Of a stretch of DNA of 64,000 bases, positions 51,913-60,089 are shown one piece after another; the stretch's first letter is position 1, and every line of letters begins with the position of its first letter. Under the pieces are notes generated by a model, which saw nothing but the letters and a program-made list of their open reading frames with translations, had not been told where the DNA came from and searched no databases. The stretch comes from an uncultured delta proteobacterium (lineage in GTDB: Bacteria; Myxococcota_A; UBA9160; JAFDET01). The stretch spans positions 1-64,000 of the forward strand of contig CAMYLJ010000025.1 in assembly GCA_947259215.1 (NCBI GenBank), written 5' to 3'. A program made the translations under genes and the position numbers.

Positions 51913-52151
51913 GGGGGGCAGAACGTAACGCACGCAGACGGCGCCTCGGCAGGGTGCAGGCCCTGACGATGGCGAACGGGCTTGACCTCTGCCCCGAGGG
52001 GAGCGCACGCTCGAATCGGGTCGGCGTTGCGCCTCCCGCTCCGTCCGCGCTATCGCTCCCCGTTGCCAGCCCGGCGCGTCCCGGCGTGGTCGCCTGGGCG
52101 ACGGCGAGGCCGGCGGCGTGCGCGAGACTCGCGTGCGGGGAGTCCGGGACG

Positions 52152-54128
52152 ATGGGCGACGCAACGCTCGGCAGCGAGCAGAAGATCCGCTTCGTGCTGG
52201 ATCAGGCGCCGGTCATGGCTTGGACCACGGACCTCGAGGGACGCTGCAGCTTCGTGAACCGCGCCTGGCTCGACTTCACGGGCCGCACACTCGCGGACGA
52301 GCTCGGCGAGGGCTGGGTCGAGAACCTGGATCCCGACGATCGCGAGCGGGCAGCCTCCAGCTTCCAGGACGCCGTCCAGGCGCGCAGGCCCTTCGGGATG
52401 GAGTACCGGATCCGGCGTCACGACGGCCGGACCCGCATCGTCCTCGATTTCGGCGTCCCGTCGCACTCGGAGGAGGGTGCGTTCACGGGCTACCTGGGTT
52501 TCGTGGTGGACATCAGCGAGATGCGGGAGGCCGAACGGGGCGCGCTTCGGGAGCGCCGGCTCTACGAGCGCTTCCTGGATGGGATCTGCGCCCACATCGC
52601 CGTCCTCTCCCAGGACGGAACCATCGTCTTCGTGAACCAGACGTGGCGCTCCTTCGCGCAGGAGTGCGGCCTCACCCTTCGCGACGCGGGTCTGGGCGCC
52701 AACTACCTGGCTGTGTGCGACGAGGCACAGGGGTCGGACGCGGAGCACGCGCCCCAGATTGCCGAGGCCATCCGCGCCGTGATCGCGGGCCGGCTGCCGT
52801 TCTTCGAGCTCGAGTACCCCTGTCACGAGCCTGGCAAGCCGCGCTGGTTCCTGGTGCGCGTCACACCCGTGGGAGACGGCCACGAGGCCGCCGCGGTCGT
52901 CCAGCACGTGGACGTGACGGCCCTGCGTCAGGCGGAGCACCACCGGCTCCGGCTCGAGAGCAAGATGCAGGAGTCGCAGCGGTTGGAGAGCCTCGGCACC
53001 CTGGCCGGGGGCGTCGCGCATGACTTCAACAACCTGCTGACGGTGATCCTGGGCAACACCCAGCTGACCCTCGAGGACCTCGACGCCCACGCGCCCGCTC
53101 CCCTGCGCAGGAAGCTCGAGCGGATCCAGACCGCGGCCGAGACCGCGGCCCGCCTGACGGACCAGATGCTGACCTATGCCGGCAAGGGAACCGTCGAGCT
53201 GTCTCCCCAGGATCTCTCGGCCCTGGTCGCCGAGATGCGCGAACTGCTCCAGGTCTCCCAGGGCGGGCGCGGCACCCTGGAGCTGCGGCTCGCGGACGAC
53301 CTGCCGCCGATTCAGGCCGACCCCAAGCAGATGCAGCAGGTCATCCTGAATCTCGTCACCAATGCCTTCGAAGCCCTGGAGAGCAGCGCGGGGAGCGTAC
53401 GCGTCGGCACCAGCACGCTCGAGGCGGACGCGGACAGCCTGGCCGACTGCTTCGGCGTCGCGGATCCAGCCCTCGGGCGCTACGTCAGCCTCGAGGTCTG
53501 CGACACCGGCGCAGGCGTCGATCCGTCCCAACGCGTGCGCCTGTTCGAGCCCTTCTTCACCACCAAGTTCTCGGGCCGCGGGCTCGGCCTGCCGTCGGTG
53601 CTGGGCATCGTGCGGGCGCACGGGGGCGTCATCCAGGTCGACGAGACTCCCGGCGGCGGCACCACCTTCCGGATCCTGCTGCCCGCCGCCGAGCAGGGCG
53701 CCCATCCGCGCGCCGGGAACCCCGGCCCCGAGGCGACCGCCGGGCGCGCGCGGACGATCCTGGTGGTGGACGACGAGGAGTCCGTGCTCGACGTCGCCGA
53801 AGCCTTCCTGCAGCGAGCGGGCTTCGAGGTGATCACGGCCCGGGGCGGCCAGAAGGGACTCGAGGTGCTGCGCGCCCGCAGCGACGAGATCGGCGCGGTG
53901 CTGCTCGACCTGGCGATGCCGGAGCTGAACGGCGAGGAGACCTTCGCCGCCATGCGCCGGCTGCGTCCCGATCTGCCCGTGGTGCTGGTCAGCGGGTTCA
54001 GCGAGGAGATGGCCGCCGAACGCTTCCCGCACGAGGGCCTGGCCGGGTTCCTCCACAAGCCCTACCGCCCGGACGCGCTGGTGGCGAAGGTGCGTGCGGC
54101 TCTGACCCGGCCCGAAGAGCGCGACTGA
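52152..54128 (+). CDS. PAS-PAS hybrid histidine kinase with receiver domain
   Basis: 658 residues, soluble. PAS1 covers about 8-120 (KIRFVLDQAPVMAWTTDLEG) and PAS2 about 138-260 (FLDGICAHIAVLSQDGTIVF). The HisKA-type helix has His290 in GGVAHDFNNLLTV and the HATPase domain has NLVTNAFEAL, DTGAGVDPSQ and GRGLGLPSVLG. The receiver has Asp586 in VLLDLAMPELNGE and Lys in FLHKPYRPDAL. It belongs to the NtrB-like/VAHDFNN kinase group. The ATG at 52152 follows GGGGAG. Divergent from the TatT-TRAP operon, it might control it, but nothing in the sequence proves this. Confidence 0.9.
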   Translation: MGDATLGSEQKIRFVLDQAPVMAWTTDLEGRCSFVNRAWLDFTGRTLADELGEGWVENLDPDDRERAASSFQDAVQARRPFGMEYRIRRHDGRTRIVLDFGVPSHSEEGAFTGYLGFVVDISEMREAERGALRERRLYERFLDGICAHIAVLSQDGTIVFVNQTWRSFAQECGLTLRDAGLGANYLAVCDEAQGSDAEHAPQIAEAIRAVIAGRLPFFELEYPCHEPGKPRWFLVRVTPVGDGHEAAAVVQHVDVTALRQAEHHRLRLESKMQESQRLESLGTLAGGVAHDFNNLLTVILGNTQLTLEDLDAHAPAPLRRKLERIQTAAETAARLTDQMLTYAGKGTVELSPQDLSALVAEMRELLQVSQGGRGTLELRLADDLPPIQADPKQMQQVILNLVTNAFEALESSAGSVRVGTSTLEADADSLADCFGVADPALGRYVSLEVCDTGAGVDPSQRVRLFEPFFTTKFSGRGLGLPSVLGIVRAHGGVIQVDETPGGGTTFRILLPAAEQGAHPRAGNPGPEATAGRARTILVVDDEESVLDVAEAFLQRAGFEVITARGGQKGLEVLRARSDEIGAVLLDLAMPELNGEETFAAMRRLRPDLPVVLVSGFSEEMAAERFPHEGLAGFLHKPYRPDALVAKVRAALTRPEERD

Positions 54129-54143
54129 CCCGCCGGGCGGGCG

Positions 54144-55013
54144 TTACAGGTAGCCGCCCTGCCCGGGCTTGGCGGGCGGGGTCTCGAGGTCGGTACGGCC
54201 CTTCAGGACCTCCTGATAGGTGTCGCCCCCGAACATCTGCTTCAGGCGGTCGTCCCACTCGTCCGCCGTGGAGGCGACGACGTGGATGGCGAATCGCAGC
54301 TCTTCGTCGCTGAACTGGTCTCCCAGCAGCGTCTCGTCGAACCAGATCGAGCGATGCTCCGCGTCCAGGGCGAAGCGGCCGAACATGAGTCCGAAGTTGA
54401 GGCGCGCCAGGAAGAGTCCGAGCTCGGGAATCACGTTCACGCCCACGTTGGTGATGGCGAAGATGCGCACCACCACGACCCCCCCCGGCGCGATCCGCGG
54501 CGCCACGATCACGTGCACGTCGCCGATCGGCAGCACGTAGTCCTGATCGCTGTCCTGCTCCGGCCGCCGCCCGGCGGTCTCTGTCAGCAACTTCTCGATC
54601 CGCTCGCGCGCCGCCGCGAGCTTCTGGCGGGCTTCCTGCTCGGCCTTGTGGCTGCCATGGGCGACGTCGATGGCCACGTCGGGCTTCTCTCCGAAGACCT
54701 CCACCAGAAGCGTCTGGACCAGATCCACCGCTGCGCTGCCATCGTCGACTCGCCGAACCCAGGGCTTCGTCTGGTCCGCCGGGTCCTCGCAAGCGAAGCC
54801 GCGCTCGCGCAGGGCGCTGCGAACCGCCGCGGGTAGATCCGGGAGCAGCCGTGGGCGACCCGGAGCGCGGACCTCGAGGCCCCCGTCCGTCGGCCGCGTC
54901 ACCTCGACGACGTGGAGCGGGTGCCCCGCGGGCCCCACCGCGACGAAGCCGAAGGGCTCCAGTGCCTCCACCTCGCCGAGAAGGAACGTACGCATCGTCG
55001 CGGGGTCGGTCAT
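54144..55013 (-). CDS. YbjN/TY-Chap-like domain protein
   Basis: 289 residues, no signal or membrane segment. Two parts are visible. An N-terminal domain (TFLLGEVEALEPFGFVAVGP, about 8-27 onward) and a C-terminal domain (about 150-270, with VVVVRIFAITNVGVNVIPEL and LNFGLMFGRFALDAEHRSIW) resemble the YbjN / type-III-chaperone-like peptide-binding fold. An acidic helical linker carries KAEQEARQKLAAARERIEKL. Likely a cytoplasmic chaperone-like protein; the client is unknown. GGAG precedes the ATG. It lies 15 bases from the end of the convergent kinase gene. Confidence 0.62.
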   Translation of the reverse strand: MTDPATMRTFLLGEVEALEPFGFVAVGPAGHPLHVVEVTRPTDGGLEVRAPGRPRLLPDLPAAVRSALRERGFACEDPADQTKPWVRRVDDGSAAVDLVQTLLVEVFGEKPDVAIDVAHGSHKAEQEARQKLAAARERIEKLLTETAGRRPEQDSDQDYVLPIGDVHVIVAPRIAPGGVVVVRIFAITNVGVNVIPELGLFLARLNFGLMFGRFALDAEHRSIWFDETLLGDQFSDEELRFAIHVVASTADEWDDRLKQMFGGDTYQEVLKGRTDLETPPAKPGQGGYL

Positions 55014-55084
55014 GCCTTGCTCCGAATAGGACCGGTGTACCAGCTCCGCCCTGGCAGCTCAACCTCGGCGTCCCGTCCGACGCG

Positions 55085-55112
55085 TTGCGAGGCACATGCG
55101 TTTGGTTACGCT
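55085..55112 (+). promoter_or_regulatory. Possible promoter of the amidinotransferase gene
   Basis: TTGCGA (55085-55090) and TACGCT (55107-55112) are separated by 16 bases, 33 bases before the ATG at 55146. The match to sigma-70 boxes is moderate. Confidence 0.35.
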
Positions 55113-55145
55113 CCTGGCCCAGCCGAATCGGCAGCCAGGACGACG

Positions 55146-56243
55146 ATGTACGACACGGCGCCTCTCAGCAGCCCGGTCAGCTCCCACAACGAATGGGACC
55201 CGCTCGAGGAGGTCGTCGTCGGCCGGCTCGAGGGGGCCACGGTTCCCTACGCCCACCCCGTCATCACGGCCGGCATTCCGCGCACGGTCGCCGCGATCTA
55301 TCCCTTCTTCGGAGGTCGCCACTATCCCCGGATCATGACCTCGAAGGGCCAGGAGGAGCTGGACGCGTTCATCCACGTCCTCGAGGCAGAGGGCGTCTGC
55401 GTGCGCCGCCCGGACGTGACCGACTCCGCCCGGCGCTACCGGACGCCGGAATGGAAGTCCTCGGGCTACTGCACCACCTGCCCCCGGGACGGCTTCCTGG
55501 TGGTGGGCGACGAGATCATCGAGACGCCCATGGCGTGGCGCTGCCGCTACTTCGAAGGCTTCGCCTACCGCTCGCTCTTCAAGGAGTACTTCCAGCAGGG
55601 CGCGCGTTGGACCGCCGCTCCCAAGCCGGAGCTCCCGGACGAGCTCTACGACGCGAGCTTCACGGAGCCGAAGCGCGGAGAGCCCCTGCGCTACATCATC
55701 AACGAGCATGAGCCCGTCTTCGACGCAGCCGACTTCGTCCGCTGCGGGCGCGACCTCTTCTGCATCAAGAGCAACGTCACCAACGCCTTCGGGATCGAGT
55801 GGCTGCGCCGGCATCTCGGCGACGAGTACCGGATCCACGAGATCGAGACGCTCTCCCGCCAGCCCATGCACATCGACTCGAGCTTCCTGCCCCTGGCACC
55901 GGGCAAGGTCCTGATCAACCCGGACACCATCGATCCCGACCGGCTGCCGCCGATCCTGAAGTCCTGGGACCTGCTGGTCGCCCCGCGCCCGGACCCGCTG
56001 CCCCCGGGCTCCTGGCGCTTCACGGTGTCGATGACGAGCCAGTGGATCAGCATCAACGTGCTCAGCCTCGACGAGCGGCGGGTCGTGGTGGAGCAGAGCC
56101 AGGTCTCGCTGATCCAGGCGCTGCAGGACTGGGGGTTCGAGCCGATTCCCTCCCCCTTCCTGAACTACGCGCCGTTCGGGGGCTCCTTCCACTGCGCGAC
56201 CCTCGACGTGCGGCGGCGGGGCGAGCTCCAGTCCTACTTCTGA
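55146..56243 (+). CDS. Glycine/inosamine-type amidinotransferase
   Basis: 365 residues. Transfers an amidino group, usually from arginine, to an amine. The triad of the family is visible: Asp196 in FDAADFVRCG, His242 in QPMHIDSSFLPL and the nucleophile Cys350 in GGSFHCATLDVRRRG. NEWDPLEEVVVGRLEG is the usual N-terminus. Relatives include AGAT (guanidinoacetate), StrB1 and the SxtG/CyrA toxin enzymes; which acceptor is used here cannot be told. No creatine or streptomycin genes are nearby. Its 3' end overlaps the convergent phosphatidyltransferase gene by ten bases. Confidence 0.9.
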   Translation: MYDTAPLSSPVSSHNEWDPLEEVVVGRLEGATVPYAHPVITAGIPRTVAAIYPFFGGRHYPRIMTSKGQEELDAFIHVLEAEGVCVRRPDVTDSARRYRTPEWKSSGYCTTCPRDGFLVVGDEIIETPMAWRCRYFEGFAYRSLFKEYFQQGARWTAAPKPELPDELYDASFTEPKRGEPLRYIINEHEPVFDAADFVRCGRDLFCIKSNVTNAFGIEWLRRHLGDEYRIHEIETLSRQPMHIDSSFLPLAPGKVLINPDTIDPDRLPPILKSWDLLVAPRPDPLPPGSWRFTVSMTSQWISINVLSLDERRVVVEQSQVSLIQALQDWGFEPIPSPFLNYAPFGGSFHCATLDVRRRGELQSYF

Positions 56244-57445
56244 GCTTCGCCGCGCAGCACCCCCACCCCCAGGCGTACGGCGTGCACCAGCGCCGTCATC
56301 AGCGCCCAGCCCGCACACAGGACGAAGCCCTCCCACGCGAAGCCCGCGAGGAAGGCCACGACCAGGTACCAGACATAGACGTTGCGCCGGCCCGCCACCA
56401 GGCGAAAGGCCCCGTCCGCGGGCGTGAGCAGGTCGAGGGACCGGCCCAACAGGGGATTGGCGAAGGTGTACGCGAGCTCGTCGACGAGATTGGCCGCGAT
56501 GAAGATCCCCCCGGCCCAGAGCGCCGCTTCGTCGTAGCCCGAGGCGTGGAACCAGGCGGCAAGGGCCACGTACCAGGCGTTCTCGACGAAGAAGTCCACG
56601 ACGGATTCACGATCCCCGACCCAGCCCCCTTTCAGCCGCAGCCGTGCGAGCTTCCCGTCCACCCCGTCGAGCCAGCCCACCAGCAGCATCAAGGGCAGCG
56701 CGGACACGAGCCAGCCGTGCCACAGCAGCACCGCAGCGATGATGGCGAGGGCGGCCCCGAACCCGGTCACGCCGTCGGGGCCGACCCGCGTCGGCGCCAG
56801 CCAACGCACCAGGGCGTTCTCCACTGGCGGGTCGATCCAACGCGCCGGCCAGTCCATCACCGACTTCTGGGTGCGGTGCACCAGCAGCGTCTCCGCCTCC
56901 CGCACAGCCTCGGGCGTCGAAGCGTCGCGGAGCAGAACGTCCTGGTGCCCGCGCATCTTCAGGTCCCAGGTCGGGAGGTCGTCGGGTTCCAGGACGATCC
57001 AATCGGCGCCCGCGGACTCGCCGCAGCGCGCGAGCTCCCCGGCGGGCACGCGTGCCAGACGCACGCTGCCAGCCGGCAGGGTCGGCACCCGCGTCGGGGC
57101 GGACGCGCGCACGAGGGCAGCGAGCAGCCGTCGGTCCACGACGAGCGCCCCGTCGACGACGAGCACGTCGGCGCCGGCCGAGTCCAGCGCCGCCTCGGAG
57201 AGCGGTGCGCCCTTCGCCGCCTGCAAGGTGGAGAGCTGCGTCTGCGAGCGCGTGGCGCCGAGCGCGCTCGCCTCGACGGCGCGGTCCGACACGACCGCGA
57301 TGCGCTGAACGCCCTCGAGCTCGAAGCTGCGGACCAGGCGCGTGACGAGCGAGATGCCAGCGACGATCCGCCACGGGGGCTCGCCACGGGCGTCGATCAA
57401 CCCGACGAGCGACGGGGCGGTCGCCGTGTGCGGTGTCTGCGTCAC
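56234..57445 (-). CDS. CDP-alcohol phosphatidyltransferase family protein with N-terminal nucleotidyltransferase-like domain
   Basis: 403 residues. Residues about 1-195 resemble a degenerate nucleotidyltransferase domain (LVVDGALVVDRRLLAALV). The rest is a membrane CDP-alcohol phosphatidyltransferase with about six helices. The family motif begins correctly (DGKLAR, near residue 261), but the last two Asp in GDRESVVD are five residues apart instead of three. The layout recalls bifunctional inositol-1-phosphate cytidylyltransferase/CDP-inositol transferases. It would join a polar alcohol phosphate to a lipid or second alcohol; the substrate is unknown. Divergent from a flippase-like gene 103 bases away. 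Confidence 0.8.
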   Translation of the reverse strand: MTQTPHTATAPSLVGLIDARGEPPWRIVAGISLVTRLVRSFELEGVQRIAVVSDRAVEASALGATRSQTQLSTLQAAKGAPLSEAALDSAGADVLVVDGALVVDRRLLAALVRASAPTRVPTLPAGSVRLARVPAGELARCGESAGADWIVLEPDDLPTWDLKMRGHQDVLLRDASTPEAVREAETLLVHRTQKSVMDWPARWIDPPVENALVRWLAPTRVGPDGVTGFGAALAIIAAVLLWHGWLVSALPLMLLVGWLDGVDGKLARLRLKGGWVGDRESVVDFFVENAWYVALAAWFHASGYDEAALWAGGIFIAANLVDELAYTFANPLLGRSLDLLTPADGAFRLVAGRRNVYVWYLVVAFLAGFAWEGFVLCAGWALMTALVHAVRLGVGVLRGEAQK

Positions 57446-57548
57446 GTCCCCATCCCTCGGGCAGGAGCTGCCCGGCTCGTTGCCGGGGCGCGCATTGCCG
57501 CGGCCGCCTTTCTATCCGATCCTCGCCGGCCTGCAAGGAGGCGCTCGC

Positions 57549-58544
57549 GTGAGGTGGCTCCATCACCTGCTGCTCGCCCTGGGAGGCGCCCTCTTTCTCT
57601 GGCTGGTCGCCCACGTCGGACTGGGCACGGTCTGGCAGGAGGCGTCGACCCTCGGCTGGGGCATCGTCGTGATCGTCCTGATCGACGGGATCGGCGATCT
57701 GCTCCACACCTGGGGCTGGCAGCGCTGCTTTCACGGGCGGCACCGACCCGGTCTGCTGCCCCTGTGGTGGCCGCACCTGGCCGGCTCGGCCGTGAACTAC
57801 GTGACCCCCACCGCCAGCTTCGGCGGCGAGGTGGTGAAGGGTGCCCTCGCACCGCGGGGCATCCCCGGCCGCGAGGTGGTGGCTTCGCTCACCATCAACA
57901 AGCTCACGGTCACCCTGGCGGACACTGCGCTGGCGCTGGCCGGGGTCTCGATCCTGGTGGTCTCCTCGCCTCTGTCCAGCGAGTGGAAGCTCGGCGCGCT
58001 GGCCGGCGGGTGCCTCTTCGCCGCCGGGGTCGCCTCCTTCTTCGTGCTGCAACGACAGGGACGGCTCGCGAGCGTCTTCGGACGCCGCTCCATCCTGCGG
58101 CGCCTGCTCGGAAGCGAGCGCGCCGAGCGCGTCGCCCACCTCAGCCAGGACATCGACGAGCGCATCGCCGAGTTCCACGCCGCCGGCTCCGGCGACGCCG
58201 TCGCGTCGACCTTGCTCCACCTCGCGGGCAAGGCCATCGGCGCGGTGCAGCTGTGGCTCTTCCTGAGCTGGATGGGCGTGCCGGTGGACGTCTTCGGCAT
58301 CGCCTCGATCTTCCTGGTCGCGCGCGCCGTCGAGCTGGCGGCGTTCTTCGTGCCGGCGAGCATGGGCACCCAGGAAGGCGGCCTGATGCTGGCCATGTCC
58401 CTGGTCGGGATCCCCGTCTCGCTGGGACTCACCTTCTCGCTGGTGCTCCGCATCGAGCAGCTGTTCTGGACCGGAATCGGCTTCGTGGCCTACGCCGGGG
58501 TCCTGTGGCGGCGACGCGCCGAGCAGGTCTCGACCCACGGCTGA
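57549..58544 (+). CDS. Lysylphosphatidylglycerol-synthase-TM/flippase-like membrane protein
   Basis: 331 residues with about seven or eight membrane helices, of the YbhN/AglD-like family (UPF0104). Recognisable segments are NYVTPTASFGGEVVKGALAP, VVASLTINKLTVTLADTALA and AAFFVPASMGTQEGGLMLAM. Family members move or modify lipids, and some lie beside hopanoid or glycolipid genes. The GTG at 57549 follows AAGGAGG with eight-base spacing. Placed opposite a CDP-alcohol phosphatidyltransferase, it may handle the lipid made by that enzyme. No hopanoid gene is in the window. Confidence 0.82.
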   Translation: MRWLHHLLLALGGALFLWLVAHVGLGTVWQEASTLGWGIVVIVLIDGIGDLLHTWGWQRCFHGRHRPGLLPLWWPHLAGSAVNYVTPTASFGGEVVKGALAPRGIPGREVVASLTINKLTVTLADTALALAGVSILVVSSPLSSEWKLGALAGGCLFAAGVASFFVLQRQGRLASVFGRRSILRRLLGSERAERVAHLSQDIDERIAEFHAAGSGDAVASTLLHLAGKAIGAVQLWLFLSWMGVPVDVFGIASIFLVARAVELAAFFVPASMGTQEGGLMLAMSLVGIPVSLGLTFSLVLRIEQLFWTGIGFVAYAGVLWRRRAEQVSTHG

Positions 58545-58633
58545 GCCTGGCATGAGCCCTCCCCCGGGGGCGACCCCTGGGGGGTGGGGCTGCTATCCTC
58601 AGCCGCCGGCGCCGGGGCGCCGATGGGGGCGTC

Positions 58634-59356
58634 GTGTCGGCCGTCATCAAGCACTTCAACCGCTTCGAGCTCAAGTACCTCGTGCCCCACACGCGCGTGC
58701 CCGAGCTGGTGGGGGCGCTATCCGACCACGTGCGCCCGGACCCCCATTCCCTGGACGCGGCCGGCTACCCGATCCACTCGGTCTACTGGGACTCGGCCGG
58801 GCTCGGCTTCTTCTGGGAGAAGATCGAGGGTCTCAAGTACCGCCGGAAGCTGCGCCTGCGCCGCTACGGCGACAGCGACTCGGTCTTCCTCGAGATCAAG
58901 CAGCGCATCGACCGCACGCTCCAGAAGCGCCGGGTGCGCTGGCCGCTCGCGCAGCTGGAGCAGGCCGAGACGCCCGAGGCCCTGGACGCGCTGCTCGCGG
59001 ACAGCGACGACCGGATCGCCCTGGAGGTGCTCTTCCTGCGGCGCCACCACGAGCTGCGCCCCACCATGGGGATCTCCTATCGCCGGCGCGCCTTCCTGGC
59101 CGACACCGGGACGGACCTGCGCGTGACTTTCGACAGCGGCGTCAAGTACCACGACATCGAGCCCAGCGTGACGCGTCCGCCCGACGCCGGGAAGTATATT
59201 CTCGATCCCGAGCTGGCGGTCATGGAGATCAAGTTCGGTCACAGCGTGCCCCTGTGGCTGTGCAAGCTGGTCAGCCGCTTCGAGCTCCAGATGGTTCGCC
59301 TGTCGAAGTACTGCAGCGCCGTGGACCGCGCGTGGTTCGGGGGCGTACTCACCTGA
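58634..59356 (+). CDS. VTC-domain (polyphosphate polymerase-like) protein
   Basis: 240 residues forming one VTC-type tunnel domain. Basic strand motifs are FNRFELKYLV (about 8-17), YRRKLRLRRYG (about 67-77), VFLEIKQR, YRRRAFL and LAVMEIKFGH (about 196-205), matching the substrate-channel residues of the VTC4 polyphosphate polymerase. Unlike yeast VTC4 there is no SPX domain or membrane helix in the same chain; the following DUF4956 membrane protein probably provides the latter. GTG start with GGGGGC upstream; a 10-base palindrome CCCCCGGGGG at 58561 lies in the 89-base gap before it. First gene of a VTC-DUF4956-TPR-CotH operon. Confidence 0.88.
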   Translation: MSAVIKHFNRFELKYLVPHTRVPELVGALSDHVRPDPHSLDAAGYPIHSVYWDSAGLGFFWEKIEGLKYRRKLRLRRYGDSDSVFLEIKQRIDRTLQKRRVRWPLAQLEQAETPEALDALLADSDDRIALEVLFLRRHHELRPTMGISYRRRAFLADTGTDLRVTFDSGVKYHDIEPSVTRPPDAGKYILDPELAVMEIKFGHSVPLWLCKLVSRFELQMVRLSKYCSAVDRAWFGGVLT

Positions 59357-59393
59357 GCGGCCGCCTGCGCGGCCGGGGAGACGGAGTAGCAAC

Positions 59394-60089
59394 GTGGACG
59401 AGCTGATCCGAGAGGCGCTTCGGGGTGGCGCGGTCGGCGACGGCTTCGGCGTGTGGGAGGTGCTGGTCGCCCTCTCGCTCTCCTTCCTCCTGTCGCTGGT
59501 GATCGCGTACTTCTACCGCGAGACCCACCGCGGTCTGTCCTACTCGGTGTCCTTCGTCCACACCATCATCCTGATGTCCGTCACGGTGTCGGTGATCATG
59601 CTGATCATCGGCAGCAACATCGCGCGCGCTTTCGCGCTGGTGGGCGCCCTCTCCATCATCCGCTTCCGCAACGCCGTCAAGGATTCGCGCGACGTGGCAT
59701 TCATCTTCATGACCATGGCGGTGGGCATGGCCACGGGCACCGGCTTCTACATGGCGGCGGTGATCTTCACCTTCTTCGTGTCGGGGGCGACCTACGCGCT
59801 CGACCGCTTCGACATCGGCGCCGCCACGGTGAGCGAGGTGCTCTTGAAGGTGCACCTGCCCGAGAACCTGGACTACCACGGCGTCTTCGACGAGACGTTC
59901 TACCGCTTCCTGGCAGACCACTCCCTGATCAGCGTGGAGACGATTCGCGGCGGCACCTTGCTCGAGCTCGTCTACTCCATCCAGTTCAAGAAGGACGCCG
60001 ACGAGATCGCCTTCCTGGACGCGCTGCGCGCCATCAACGGCAACGCCAAGGTGGCGCTGATCACCGGCCAGGAGAACGTGAACGTCTGA
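59394..60089 (+). CDS. DUF4956 membrane protein
   Basis: 231 residues. Three or four membrane helices (LSFLLSLVIAYFYRETHRGL, IILMSVTVSVIMLIIGSNIA, MAAVIFTFFVSGATYALD) precede a C-terminal soluble domain of about 90 residues (LKVHLPENLDYHGVFDETFY). The conserved ALVGALSIIRFRNAVKDSRD is the DUF4956 signature. Function unknown; in many bacteria the gene travels with VTC and CotH genes. It starts 38 bases after the VTC gene, and its stop overlaps the next start (ATG within CTGATG). Confidence 0.87.
   Translation: MDELIREALRGGAVGDGFGVWEVLVALSLSFLLSLVIAYFYRETHRGLSYSVSFVHTIILMSVTVSVIMLIIGSNIARAFALVGALSIIRFRNAVKDSRDVAFIFMTMAVGMATGTGFYMAAVIFTFFVSGATYALDRFDIGAATVSEVLLKVHLPENLDYHGVFDETFYRFLADHSLISVETIRGGTLLELVYSIQFKKDADEIAFLDALRAINGNAKVALITGQENVNV

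Noticed and set aside
52005-52060. TTGACC at 51982 and TATCGC near 52052 as promoter of the PAS-PAS kinase
   Set aside because: No acceptable -10 box at 16-18 bases from the TTGACC, and the TATCGC box has no partner at the right distance.
58561-58592. CCCCCGGGGG palindrome and following G-rich hairpin before the VTC gene
   Set aside because: Short all-GC palindromes are expected at this base composition. There is no T run and it is too weak to call a terminator.
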